Assembly: GCF_013623905.1 (NCBI RefSeq) | Contig: NZ_JABKDD010000006.1 | Span: 166,514-230,513 of the forward strand | DNA: 64,000 nucleotides | Origin: Brevibacterium sediminis | GTDB lineage: Bacteria; Actinomycetota; Actinomycetes; Actinomycetales; Brevibacteriaceae | Direction of reading: 5' to 3' | In this document: one piece after another, positions 8,582-16,578 of the stretch | How the letters are laid out: every line of letters begins with the position of its first letter | Numbering within the stretch: the stretch's first letter is position 1 | Made by a program: the position numbers and the translations under genes | The notes under the pieces: generated by a model | What the model was told of the DNA's origin: nothing | What the model saw: only the letters and a program-made list of their open reading frames with translations | The model's database searches: none

Positions 8582-9328
8582 TCAGGCGGCGACCCAGCCG
8601 CCGTCGATGCTGTGAGCGCTGCCGTTGATGACTGCGGCATGGTCCCCGGCCAGGAAGAGCGCGATGGCCGCGACGTCCTCGGGTTCGGCGAGCTTGGGCA
8701 CCGCGGAATGGCCGAGGAAGACCTGCTCGAGGACCTCGTCCTCGCTGATGCCGTGAGTCTTCGCCTGGTCGGCGATCTGTCCCTTGACCAGTGGCGTGAG
8801 CACGTAGCCGGGGTTGATCGCATTGCACGTCACTCCGTGCGGGCCGGCCTCGAGTGCAGTCGTCTTCGTCAGTCCCATGAGACCGTGCTTGGCCGCGACG
8901 TACGCGGACTTGTTCGCCGAGGCCCGCAGACCGTGGACGGAGGAGAGGTTGATGATGCGTCCCCAACCGCGTTCGTACATCTTCGGCAGCACCGCCTTCG
9001 TGAGTACGAACGGCGCTTCGAGCATGAGCGTATTGATCAGCCGCCAGTCCTCGAGCGGAAATTCCGTGATCGGGTGGATCCGCTGGATGCCGGCATTGTT
9101 GACGAGGATGTCGACGTCGAGCTCGGTGCCGTCCAGCGCCGCGGTGTCCGCCAGGTTGACTGCCCACGCTTCGCCGCCGATGTCGTCGGCGACGGCCTGT
9201 GCCGAGTCGGCGTCGACATCGGCGACGATGACGGAGGCTCCGGCCCGCGCGAACGACTGTGCGATCGCTTTTCCGAGCCCGGATGCTCCGCCAGTGACGA
9301 GGGCGCGTTTGCCGGTGAGGTCTCCCAT
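8582..9328 (-). CDS. 3-hydroxybutyrate dehydrogenase-like SDR
   Basis: 248 residues from the ATG at 9328, which has a GAAAGG ribosome site; the frame runs 14 codons further upstream. Classical short-chain dehydrogenase: cofactor motif TGGASGLGKAIA, the NNAG motif, catalytic Ser in LSSVHGL, and YVAAK. The stretch around the active site (SAYVAAKHGLMGLTKT) and the INPGYVLTPLV segment match 3-hydroxybutyrate dehydrogenases (EC 1.1.1.30) better than generic SDRs. It would oxidise D-3-hydroxybutyrate to acetoacetate. The MFS gene upstream on the same strand, with a terminator between them, may import a related acid. Confidence 0.83.
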   Translation of the reverse strand: MGDLTGKRALVTGGASGLGKAIAQSFARAGASVIVADVDADSAQAVADDIGGEAWAVNLADTAALDGTELDVDILVNNAGIQRIHPITEFPLEDWRLINTLMLEAPFVLTKAVLPKMYERGWGRIINLSSVHGLRASANKSAYVAAKHGLMGLTKTTALEAGPHGVTCNAINPGYVLTPLVKGQIADQAKTHGISEDEVLEQVFLGHSAVPKLAEPEDVAAIALFLAGDHAAVINGSAHSIDGGWVAA

Positions 9329-9467
9329 GAGATGTGCCTTTCGTGGTTCGAGTCTGTCGTACGTGTCCATCTTCCACCCTGCGGAGGCCGAGGAATCATC
9401 GAGGTGGGCACCGAGGCGGCTGCCGAGCGTAGGTCGCAGTCCGACAGGTGAGGTCGGCGCCAGGCAA

Positions 9468-9501
9468 AGGGGCGGTGCCGATATTCACCGACACCGCCCC
9501 T
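9468..9501 (-). terminator. Hairpin after the MFS gene
   Basis: AGGGGCGGTG (9468-9477) pairs with CACCGCCCCT (9492-9501) immediately downstream of the MFS transporter on the minus strand. Confidence 0.7.
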
Positions 9502-9521
9502 CACCGGGTCACCATTCGGCC

Positions 9522-10880
9522 TCAGCTGGCCGTGGCGACTCCGCGGCGCACCTTGTCTGCATGGTCGAGCGAGCGCAGGTCGATCCCCTTGGTCTCGCGG
9601 GTGAACATGAGTGCGATGAACGAGATGATCGCAGCGGCCAGCAGGTAGAGCGCGATCGGCACCGAGGAGCCGAAGGCGTCGAGCAGTGCGGTGGCGATGA
9701 TCGGCGCGAAGGATCCAGCGACGATGGCCGTCACCTGGTAGCCGGTCGAGACGCCCGAGTTGCGCATGCGGGTCGGGAACATCTCGGACATGATCGCCGG
9801 TTGGCCCGCGTACATCAGTGCGTGGAAGACGAGACCGATGAGGAGGGCGAGGAAGATCATGCCGGCACTGCCGGTGTCATACATCGGGAAGGCGAAGAAG
9901 CCCCAGGTCGCGGTCAGGAAGATGCCCACGGCGTAGGGCATCTTGCGTCCGATCCGGTCGGTGGCGGCACCGACGAGTGGAACGAGGACTGCGTGGATCG
10001 CGTGGGCGCCGAGGAGGAGACCGAGGATCTCGGCGGATTCGATCTTCACCTGCGTGGCGAGGTAGGTGATCGAGAAGGTCACCACGAGGTAGTAGTGGAT
10101 GTTCTCGACGAAGCGCAGGCCCATCGCGGCGAAGACCTCCCGCGGATAGCGCTTGAATACGGCCTTGATGCCGTAGTCGACGCCTTCCTCGATCTCCTCG
10201 GCCTGAACCTCGTCGAAGATCGGCGCATCGGAGACTCGGGTGCGGATGTAGTAGCCGATGAGGACGATGACGGCCGAGAGCCAGAACGAAATGCGCCAGC
10301 CCCACGACAGGAAGTGCTCTTCGGTCAGCGTTGCAGTGAGAACGAAGAGAACCGCGGTGGCCAGCAGGTTGCCCAAGGGCACGCCGGACTGCGGGAATGA
10401 TGCCCAGAAACCGCGCTCCTTGTTCGGAGCGTGCTCGGCCACGAGGAGGACAGCTCCGCCCCATTCGCCGCCGACTGCGAAGCCCTGGACCACACGCAAC
10501 AGCACGAGCAGGATCGGAGCGAGGTAGCCGATCTGGTCGAAGGTCGGCAGACAGCCCATGAGGAACGTGGCCACACCGACGAGGACGATCGAGAGCTGCA
10601 GCAGCTTCTTGCGTCCGTACTTGTCGCCGAAGTGACCGAAGACGATGCCACCGACGGGGCGGGCGATGAATCCGACTGCGTAGGTGGCGAAGCCGGCCAG
10701 GATCGGCGTCAGCGGATTGTCAGAAGGCGGGAACAGAATGTGGTTGAACACCAGCGTGGCGGCCGAACCGTAGAGGAAGAACTCGTACCATTCGACGACC
10801 GTTCCGGCCATCGAGGCAGCGACGACCTTGCGCAGCTGAGCGCGGATCGACTTCCTCTCAGCATTGTTCTGAGAACTCAT
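9522..10880 (-). CDS. MFS transporter, metabolite:H+ symporter type
   Basis: 452 residues from the ATG at 10880, which has an AAGGAG site six bases upstream. Twelve predicted membrane segments. The N-terminus (AASMAGTVVEWYEFFLYGSA) and the loop GHFGDKYGRKK are diagnostic for the MHS group (ProP, KgtP, ShiA and relatives), which co-transport organic acids or osmolytes with protons. The substrate cannot be read from sequence; the adjacent hydroxybutyrate-dehydrogenase-like gene suggests a short carboxylic acid. A 399-base gene-free leader with several inverted repeats lies upstream. Confidence 0.88.
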   Translation of the reverse strand: MSSQNNAERKSIRAQLRKVVAASMAGTVVEWYEFFLYGSAATLVFNHILFPPSDNPLTPILAGFATYAVGFIARPVGGIVFGHFGDKYGRKKLLQLSIVLVGVATFLMGCLPTFDQIGYLAPILLVLLRVVQGFAVGGEWGGAVLLVAEHAPNKERGFWASFPQSGVPLGNLLATAVLFVLTATLTEEHFLSWGWRISFWLSAVIVLIGYYIRTRVSDAPIFDEVQAEEIEEGVDYGIKAVFKRYPREVFAAMGLRFVENIHYYLVVTFSITYLATQVKIESAEILGLLLGAHAIHAVLVPLVGAATDRIGRKMPYAVGIFLTATWGFFAFPMYDTGSAGMIFLALLIGLVFHALMYAGQPAIMSEMFPTRMRNSGVSTGYQVTAIVAGSFAPIIATALLDAFGSSVPIALYLLAAAIISFIALMFTRETKGIDLRSLDHADKVRRGVATAS

Positions 10881-11279
10881 GGGACTCCTTCGTTTCCACA
10901 ATCCGCGTCACCGTTGAATGCGCGAATAGGCTTGCTCCGGCGCCGACCGGCTGACAACCCGGAGCACTCAGACCGCATCGGCGCGGCCGGTGTACCCCTG
11001 CTTCAGCGCAGTGTTTCGGGCGCTTGGATATTTCTCATCCAAGGATCAGTGTGCGCCACGTTACGGAGTTTTTGGTAACGACCTGGCCATAATCCGAGAA
11101 TTTCCGGTGCACATTCGTGCACAGCGGTTGTGCAGCAGTCAGCTGTGACTGCTGCGAGCTCGCAAGGCCCATTGCGGCGCGAATCGTCCCTGCGCGTCAG
11201 GCCAGCTCCCCCGCGTCTGATCACCACGCCGGCCATCGAGGTACCACCGCAGTCAGCGCAGCGAGCACAACCCCGAACC
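10881..11279. other. Gene-free stretch upstream of the MFS gene with several inverted repeats
   Basis: No convincing gene. It contains four unrelated short inverted repeats: TTGGAT/ATCCAA (11024-11042), GTTAC/GTAAC (11060-11079), GTGCAC/GTGCAC (11108-11122) and AGCAGTCA/TGACTGCT with a 4-base loop (11034+100 = 11134-11153). These could be operators for the MFS promoter or RNA hairpins. The 3' end of the CopD-CtaG gene abuts the far side. Confidence 0.5.
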
Positions 11280-13337
11280 TCACCGTCGGCGCGGAGGCGC
11301 CTTCGCATCGCGTTCGGCCATCGACGCGAGCATCGCATTGTAGGCGCGCAGCTCGGCGTCGTCGGTGCGGTCTTCGCTGCGGTCGATGCGCTTGGCCTCC
11401 CGGTCCGAGGACTTCGCCCATTGGACGCAGACCATGATTGCGATGAACAGGGTCGGGAATTCGCCGATGCCCCACGCGATGGAACCGCCGAGCTGCTGGT
11501 CGTCGATCGCCGTGTAGCCCCATCCTGCGCCGACGTTGCCGAACCAGTCTCCGGCGATCAGCACGTTCGAACTCATGATCGAAATGCCGAAGAAGGCGTG
11601 GAAGGCCATCGTCACCAGCAGCATCACGAGCCGCATCGGGAAGACAGGGCGCTTGACGCCCGGATCGATGCCGATGAGGGCTTGGGCGAACAGGTACCCG
11701 GCGCCGAGGAAGTGCGCGATCATCAGTTCGTGCCCGATATGAGTATCGAGCGCGTAGTACATGATTCCCGAGTAGTAGAAGACGACCAGCGAACCTGCGA
11801 AGTTCACACTCGCCACGATCGGGTGCGCGAAGAAGCGCAGGTACGGAGTATGGACGAGCCAGAGCACCCATTCGCGCAGGCCGACGGACCCGTCCGTGCG
11901 CGCCTTCGTTCCGCGCATGAGCATCGTGATCGGTGCCCCGAGCACGAGCGGCAGGGGCACGACCATGACCAGGAGCATGTGCTCGATCATGTGCGCGGAG
12001 AACTGCACCTCGCCGTAGACCCGGGGTCCGCCCGAGGTGACGTAGACGAGGAAGACCATGCCCACCAGCCAACTGATGAGGCGCAGCACCGGCCATTTGT
12101 CGCCTCGCCGGCGGAGGTTGATGAACGCCACGACGTAGGCGATCGAGGCGCCCGCTGCGATCGCGATCCACAGCGGATCCATCGACCATTCGCTGAAGTA
12201 GCGGGACAGGTTCGGCTTCGGCGGCAGCGGATCACCGGTGAGGATCTCGGCCGGGGTGGGGTCGCCCACCGGCTCCTGCGGCACGGGCGGCTGTGACCGG
12301 GCCAAGGCCACGGCCATTCCCATCGTGACCCCGAAGAGGATGAATTCGACGGTGATGAGGCGCCAGAATTCCACTGTCGCCGAGGCGGCTGTGCCCAAGC
12401 GTGAAATGACGAACTGACGGTGCCAGAATCCGATCAGACCGAGCAGGACCGTCGCGAACGCCTTTGCGAGGATGACCTGCCCGTACGTGGTCATGAGGTC
12501 GTCGAAGCCCTGCACGCGCAGAAGCGAGTTGACGACTCCGGAGAAGACGATGAGGCCGAAGGCGATGAGGGCGATCGTCGAATACCGTTCGACGACCGGC
12601 TTGAGGTTCTTCGAAGCGGCCAGACGGGTGCCCAACAGGGCGATGACGAAGAGCCCACCGAGCCAGAGGACCGCGCCGAGGATGTGCAGACCGAGGCTGT
12701 TGACGGCCTGCGTGTGCCCGGAGGCCTCTGCGGAGTGGCCCATCAGAGCCAAGGGGAGGATCACGGCGACGCTGAGCACTCCGGCGGCGGCGATGCCGAT
12801 ATGGGAGCGGGTGCCGAAGCACAGGGTCGAGGCGACAGCGATGAGGACGACGATGAGCACCCACAGCTGCCCGTAGGCGATCTGAGTGACGAACACGCCC
12901 AGTTGGTTCGAGAAGTCGAGATAGGCCTGGGCGCCCACAGTATCGACGAATGAGAAGACGAGCACGGCGACCGCAGACAGCGTCCACACGACTGAGGAGT
13001 ATTCGGCAATCTGAATGGCCTTCGTCCACAGCGGGTCGAGAGGCACGTCATCGTCCGTGGCCTTGTGCCGGCGGGCGCGACCGCCGGCCGTGCGCGGGAG
13101 GATGAGGACGGCGAACATGAGGGCGCCGACGGTCAGCGACATCGCAATATTGAAGACGAACTTCGCTGCGGGAAGACCGAAACGGACGACAGAGCCGGGG
13201 TCATTGAGCAGAGTCGGGTTGGCTGCTCCGGTGAAGAAGAGTGCGGCCAGACCGGCGATCACCCCGAGGAAGACGACGATGGGGACCGTGGCACGTTGCA
13301 CGAACCGTGTGATCGGTTCGAAACCTGTAGAACTCAC
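11280..13337 (-). CDS. CopD-CtaG fusion membrane protein (copper handling / cytochrome oxidase assembly)
   Basis: 685 residues from a GTG at 13337; a TTG 21 codons upstream is possible. The N-terminal ~360 residues are a CopD-type copper resistance domain with about nine membrane segments. The C-terminal ~300 residues are a caa3-type CtaG domain with seven segments and conserved histidines (FSAHMIEHMLLVM, HTPYLRFFAHP, HIGHELMIAHF). Family knowledge: CopD moves copper across the inner membrane, and CtaG helps insert copper into cytochrome oxidase. The fused form is common in actinobacteria. Its role in supplying CuB is inferred; the csoR-copZ-copA operon is 31 kb away. Confidence 0.92.
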   Translation of the reverse strand: MSSTGFEPITRFVQRATVPIVVFLGVIAGLAALFFTGAANPTLLNDPGSVVRFGLPAAKFVFNIAMSLTVGALMFAVLILPRTAGGRARRHKATDDDVPLDPLWTKAIQIAEYSSVVWTLSAVAVLVFSFVDTVGAQAYLDFSNQLGVFVTQIAYGQLWVLIVVLIAVASTLCFGTRSHIGIAAAGVLSVAVILPLALMGHSAEASGHTQAVNSLGLHILGAVLWLGGLFVIALLGTRLAASKNLKPVVERYSTIALIAFGLIVFSGVVNSLLRVQGFDDLMTTYGQVILAKAFATVLLGLIGFWHRQFVISRLGTAASATVEFWRLITVEFILFGVTMGMAVALARSQPPVPQEPVGDPTPAEILTGDPLPPKPNLSRYFSEWSMDPLWIAIAAGASIAYVVAFINLRRRGDKWPVLRLISWLVGMVFLVYVTSGGPRVYGEVQFSAHMIEHMLLVMVVPLPLVLGAPITMLMRGTKARTDGSVGLREWVLWLVHTPYLRFFAHPIVASVNFAGSLVVFYYSGIMYYALDTHIGHELMIAHFLGAGYLFAQALIGIDPGVKRPVFPMRLVMLLVTMAFHAFFGISIMSSNVLIAGDWFGNVGAGWGYTAIDDQQLGGSIAWGIGEFPTLFIAIMVCVQWAKSSDREAKRIDRSEDRTDDAELRAYNAMLASMAERDAKAPPRRR

Positions 13338-13527
13338 TGCGCGCGGACCGCCCCTTCTGACATGACCCAAGGATATCGTTCGGCGTCGCGCCACTGCCAA
13401 CCGAGAGATCTCTTCGTGGCCGAGATCTCGGGGAGCCGCCTCGGCGAGGGTGGGTTCAGTCGTACGGGACGACGATCCTCCCTGTTCGAAGGCGGTCTGA
13501 AACGGCTGAAGACGCTCAGAGACAGCA

Positions 13528-13557
13528 AATGGCCCGGATCATACGATCCGGGCCATT
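13528..13557 (-). terminator. Hairpin terminator after the HU gene
   Basis: AATGGCCCGGATC and GATCCGGGCCATT pair perfectly over 13 bases around ATAC. It lies 17 bases past the HU stop codon, on the minus strand. Confidence 0.85.
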
Positions 13558-13574
13558 CGACGCTGCTGCGTTGA

Positions 13575-13862
13575 TCAGTTCGGGCTGCCAGCGGCACCCT
13601 TCAGCTTCGAACCAGCGGACAGCTTCACGGAGTAGCCGGCCTTGATCTGGATCTCTTCACCGGTCTGCGGGTTGCGACCCTTGCGAGCGGCACGCTCGGT
13701 GCGCTCAACGGAGAGCCAGCCGGGGATGGTGAGCTTTTCGCCCTTGGCCACGACGTCGGAGAAGACATCGAAGACACCATCGAGCACGTCCGAGACCTGC
13801 TTCTGGGTCAGGCCGGACTTCTCGGCAACTTCTGCAACGAGCTCACTGCGGTTCTTAGCCAT
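13575..13862 (-). CDS. hup: HU-family nucleoid DNA-binding protein
   Basis: 95 residues, standard HU length, without the long basic tail of mycobacterial HupB. The helical dimerisation part (KNRSELVAEVAEKSGLTQKQ) is followed by the beta-arm region with the signature GWLSVERTERAARKGRNPQT. It binds and bends DNA as a dimer. It lies downstream of the rpsN cluster on the same strand with a 69-base gap, and its own terminator follows. Confidence 0.96.
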   Translation of the reverse strand: MAKNRSELVAEVAEKSGLTQKQVSDVLDGVFDVFSDVVAKGEKLTIPGWLSVERTERAARKGRNPQTGEEIQIKAGYSVKLSAGSKLKGAAGSPN

Positions 13863-13931
13863 AAAAGTGTCCTCCTTAGGACAAGTCGGTAGGTCACCGG
13901 TCCGTTTTTCCGATGACGAACTTCCTCGAGA

Positions 13932-14237
13932 TTACCAGCTCGACTTGGTAACGCCGGGCAACTCGCCGTTGTGTGCCATTTCGCGGAAGCGAACTCGCGA
14001 GAGTCCGAACTTCCGGAGGTAGCCACGCGGACGGCCATCCACCTGGTCGCGGTTGCGAACGCGAACCGGCGAAGCATCGCGGGGAAGCTTCTGCAGTGCG
14101 AGGCGTGCTTCCTCGCGCTGCTCATCGGTGGAATCGGGGTGGGTCAGCTGACGCTTGAGAGTCGCGCGGCGCTCTGCATAGCGTTCAACGATGACGCGAC
14201 GCTGCTTGTCTTTTGCGATCTTTGACTTCTTAGCCAT
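13932..14237 (-). CDS. rpsN: 30S ribosomal protein S14, zinc-independent long form
   Basis: 101 residues. The long S14 type lacks the CxxC zinc ribbon of the short form; no cysteine is present. Conserved C-terminal core: RCRxxGR is replaced by [20 protein letters not shown], then SRVRFREMA. It is the last gene of the rpmB-rpmG-rpsN cluster, starting 6 bases after rpmG. Family knowledge: such cysteine-free paralogues replace zinc-bearing ribosomal proteins when zinc is scarce, usually under Zur control. Confidence 0.95.
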   Translation of the reverse strand: MAKKSKIAKDKQRRVIVERYAERRATLKRQLTHPDSTDEQREEARLALQKLPRDASPVRVRNRDQVDGRPRGYLRKFGLSRVRFREMAHNGELPGVTKSSW

Positions 14238-14243
14238 GTGCGC

Positions 14244-14411
14244 TCAGCGCTCCTCTCGGAAATCGACGTGCTTGCGGACTACGGGATCGTACTTCTTGAG
14301 CACGATGCGATCCGGGGTGTTGCGGCGGTTCTTGCGGGTCACGTAGGTGAATCCGGTGCCGGCCGTCGACTTGAGCTTGATGATGGGACGAACATCCTGT
14401 GCCTTAGCCAT
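14244..14411 (-). CDS. rpmG: 50S ribosomal protein L33, cysteine-free form
   Basis: 55 residues ([20 protein letters not shown] at the start, ending DFREER). The two CxxC pairs of zinc-binding L33 are absent, and [18 protein letters not shown] occupies that region. Its ATG overlaps the rpmB stop codon by one base (TGATG), and it stops 6 bases before rpsN begins, so the three genes are translationally coupled. Confidence 0.94.
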   Translation of the reverse strand: MAKAQDVRPIIKLKSTAGTGFTYVTRKNRRNTPDRIVLKKYDPVVRKHVDFREER

Positions 14412-14647
14412 CAGAGCTTCACTCCCTTGGCGATGAGTTCGTTGACCACAGCGTCGATTCCGCGAGCGTCGATGACTTTGATGCCCTTAGCGGACAGGGT
14501 CAGCGTGACGTTGCGGCGCAACGACGGAACGTAGTAGCGCTTTTTCTGAATGTTCGGGTTGAAGCGGCGCTTCGTGCGGCGCTTCGAGTGGGACACGTTG
14601 TGTCCGAAACCGGGGACTGCCCCGGTTACCTGGCAGGTTGCTGCCAT
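14411..14647 (-). CDS. rpmB: 50S ribosomal protein L28, zinc-independent paralogue
   Basis: 78 residues from the ATG at 14647; a TTG-type extension upstream looks spurious. L28 core [20 protein letters not shown] is intact, but the N-terminal CxxC is reduced to a single Cys (MAATCQVTG), marking the C-minus paralogue. It is the first gene of the cluster, behind a 586-base gene-free leader that holds a possible Zur half-site. Confidence 0.94.
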   Translation of the reverse strand: MAATCQVTGAVPGFGHNVSHSKRRTKRRFNPNIQKKRYYVPSLRRNVTLTLSAKGIKVIDARGIDAVVNELIAKGVKL

Positions 14648-15233
14648 GTCTCTCCTCCAGTTCACAAGTTACCGACTCTCGAAACAAGCCCCTGCGGGAT
14701 TGCACTTGCGCGCTCTCTCCGCTTGCTTGCGCCGATGTCGGAAGACATCAACAAATTCTCTCGACTGTCACCGTGAAAATTGTGTACGCCAAAACAGGTC
14801 TGCCCGTTCGGGCGAGATGTCTCACCAGCGCTGAAGCCGTAGCCTGTGAGAGATGGCCGAAGCTGGAGTGCAGCGGTGGGTGAGCACCATGTGTGTCCTA
14901 GCAGATCGATCGGTGACCTACCCGCTACGACACAACAAGAATCAATCTTACTGAGATGCCGGGCCGGAGGGCAAATTCATCCTGGTTTCTGCGGTGGGGC
15001 CTTCGTCACTGAAATCGCCCGCGTGGAAGGGCTTGTACGGTCGTCATCGATGCCCGGAGGGACCTTTGTCGACGCCCGGAGGGACTTTCACAGCTGGGGC
15101 CAAGCCAACTCGGTGATTTCCGCAGTAGGCTTTCGTCGGCAACGCGTCCTGTCGGCGATCCTGTTGAACGACTGCTCGACTCGTGCCAAGGTAAGTAGAT
15201 GATTGCCACCACATCTGGCATTCAGGAGGACTG
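14648..15233. other. 586-base divergent gene-free stretch
   Basis: Lies between rpmB (minus) and an unknown membrane-protein gene (plus), so it should hold both promoters. No supported gene or tRNA. It contains a 22-base tandem duplication of CGAYGCCCGGAGGGACYTTT at 15048-15067 and 15070-15089, and an AGGAGG-type ribosome site at its right end. Confidence 0.5.
14774..14788. promoter_or_regulatory. Possible degenerate Zur box upstream of rpmB
   Basis: TGAAAATTGTGTACG agrees with the actinobacterial Zur consensus TGAAAATGATTTTCA at about 10 of 15 positions, with one intact half (TGAAAAT). It sits 127 bases upstream of the rpmB start. The gene context (cysteine-free ribosomal paralogues) makes Zur control likely; the site itself is weak. 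Confidence 0.25.
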
Positions 15234-16193
15234 ATGAGCGACGTTCCACAGAGGCCGCGCATTCGTCCGGCGACTAGCGACGACTGGCACAAGGGTTCAG
15301 GTGAATCTGCTGGTCAGACCCCGTCGTACGGGAATGACGCGGAACGTTCGTCTGCCGATTTCGACAACTCGACCTACTACGAGTACCTCGAACGGCACAC
15401 GGGGGAACAGTCGATCTCGAAAGCTCGCAGCGGCAATGTCTTCGCCCCTGCCGGACGCTCACCCTTCGATGACGCTCACTCTGCCGGTTCCCACCAGTAT
15501 GTGAATTCTCAGCAGTCTCAGCAGCCTGCCGGCGGTGGTGCCGGCAATGGCGTCGGCGGCTCGACACAGAATGGAGCCCAGACTCCTCCTTCCCCACAGT
15601 TTCCGCCCACCGTCCAAGACGATTCTTCCTCGCGCAATGGTCTGAAGATCGCTGTCGTCATCATCGTCATACTCATGGTTCTGGCCTTGGTGGGATTCTT
15701 CGGTATCCGGTGGCTCGCGCCGTCCTCGGGAACCGTCCCTGTGGATGTCGGATCCAGCGAGCCGGCCAGCCCGTCGCCCAGCCCTTCGGATGACCTTGTC
15801 CAACCGACGAAGAGCCCGGAAGACCAGCTCGACGCCTATACCGAAGAAGGCACCGAGAAAGCCGCTGACCTCGAAGGTGAGTGGGTGACTCAGGTGAGCG
15901 CGAAGAACGTCGGCCTCAAGGCCGACGGCAAGACCTGGTCAGCGCAGGACATCCTAAACGAGTACGAGGCCAACAAGGTCAAGTACCCGGGCGCAATCCT
16001 CATCCACAGCGGCGACTGGGCCTCGTACAGGGACGGCAGCTACTGGGTCACGGTCGTCGACACCGGCTACAGCAATCCGGAGCAGGCCCTCGACCAGTGC
16101 CGCTCGTGGGGTCTCGACCGCAACCACTGCATCGCCAAGCGACTCGTCAAAGACGGCAGCCCCAAGGACAACAGCGCCTACCTCGACGGGTAG
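15234..16193 (+). CDS. Single-pass membrane protein of unknown function with a C-terminal secreted domain
   Basis: 319 residues with a strong AGGAGG-like ribosome site. The N-terminal ~130 residues are Gly/Ser/Gln-rich and probably disordered and cytoplasmic. One membrane segment follows at about 138-158 (IAVVIIVILMVLALVGFF). After a Ser/Pro/Glu linker, the C-terminal ~100 residues (from WVTQVSAKNVGLKADG) form a compact domain with HSGDWASYRDGSYWVTVVD and two cysteines, DQCRSW and NHCIAK. The domain recalls actinobacterial SPOR-like or kinase-linked extracellular domains, but I cannot name it. Confidence 0.75.
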   Translation: MSDVPQRPRIRPATSDDWHKGSGESAGQTPSYGNDAERSSADFDNSTYYEYLERHTGEQSISKARSGNVFAPAGRSPFDDAHSAGSHQYVNSQQSQQPAGGGAGNGVGGSTQNGAQTPPSPQFPPTVQDDSSSRNGLKIAVVIIVILMVLALVGFFGIRWLAPSSGTVPVDVGSSEPASPSPSPSDDLVQPTKSPEDQLDAYTEEGTEKAADLEGEWVTQVSAKNVGLKADGKTWSAQDILNEYEANKVKYPGAILIHSGDWASYRDGSYWVTVVDTGYSNPEQALDQCRSWGLDRNHCIAKRLVKDGSPKDNSAYLDG

Positions 16194-16251
16194 ACCGCAC
16201 CGTCGGACCGGCCGGAGCACATGCAGGTCTGCCCCTCGACGAGCATCCCGC

Positions 16252-16578
16252 TCAGTGCTTCAACTGCATCGTCAGCAGGTGGTAGCTCAGCGTCTTTCCA
16301 TGTCCGTCGAGGTGGCTGACTCCCGTGACACCCCTGCCCAGCATTCCCTTGAGTTCAAAACTCATGGCGTTCAGCCGCGGCAATAGACAGCGGCGGACTC
16401 GCGAGACCGGCAGCCCGAAGTGATGCGCCACTGCCTCCTCGGTGACCGCGCGACTCAGCACGGAGAATTGGGCCCCTTCACGGGCAATGACACCGAGGAT
16501 GAGCGTATCCCCTTTGTCTCCGGTCCTGACTGTGGCCAGGTCATCGACGGTGAGCATGTGCTCAGACTTCGCGGCCAT
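16252..16578 (-). CDS. AtuA-associated small domain protein
   Basis: 108 residues beginning MAAKSEHMLTVDDLATVRTG. The motif RTGDKGDTLILGVIA and the later NAMSFELKGMLGRGVTGVSH match the small ferredoxin-fold domain that is often fused to the C-terminus of AtuA-family proteins. Here it is a separate gene whose start overlaps the AtuA-like gene by 17 bases, so the two products probably form one complex. Confidence 0.8.
   Translation of the reverse strand: MAAKSEHMLTVDDLATVRTGDKGDTLILGVIAREGAQFSVLSRAVTEEAVAHHFGLPVSRVRRCLLPRLNAMSFELKGMLGRGVTGVSHLDGHGKTLSYHLLTMQLKH

Noticed and set aside
14648..15233. Possible tRNA or small RNA in the rpmB leader.
   Set aside because: No acceptor stem, T-loop or other tRNA consensus was found, and the 22-base tandem repeat is too small to be informative.
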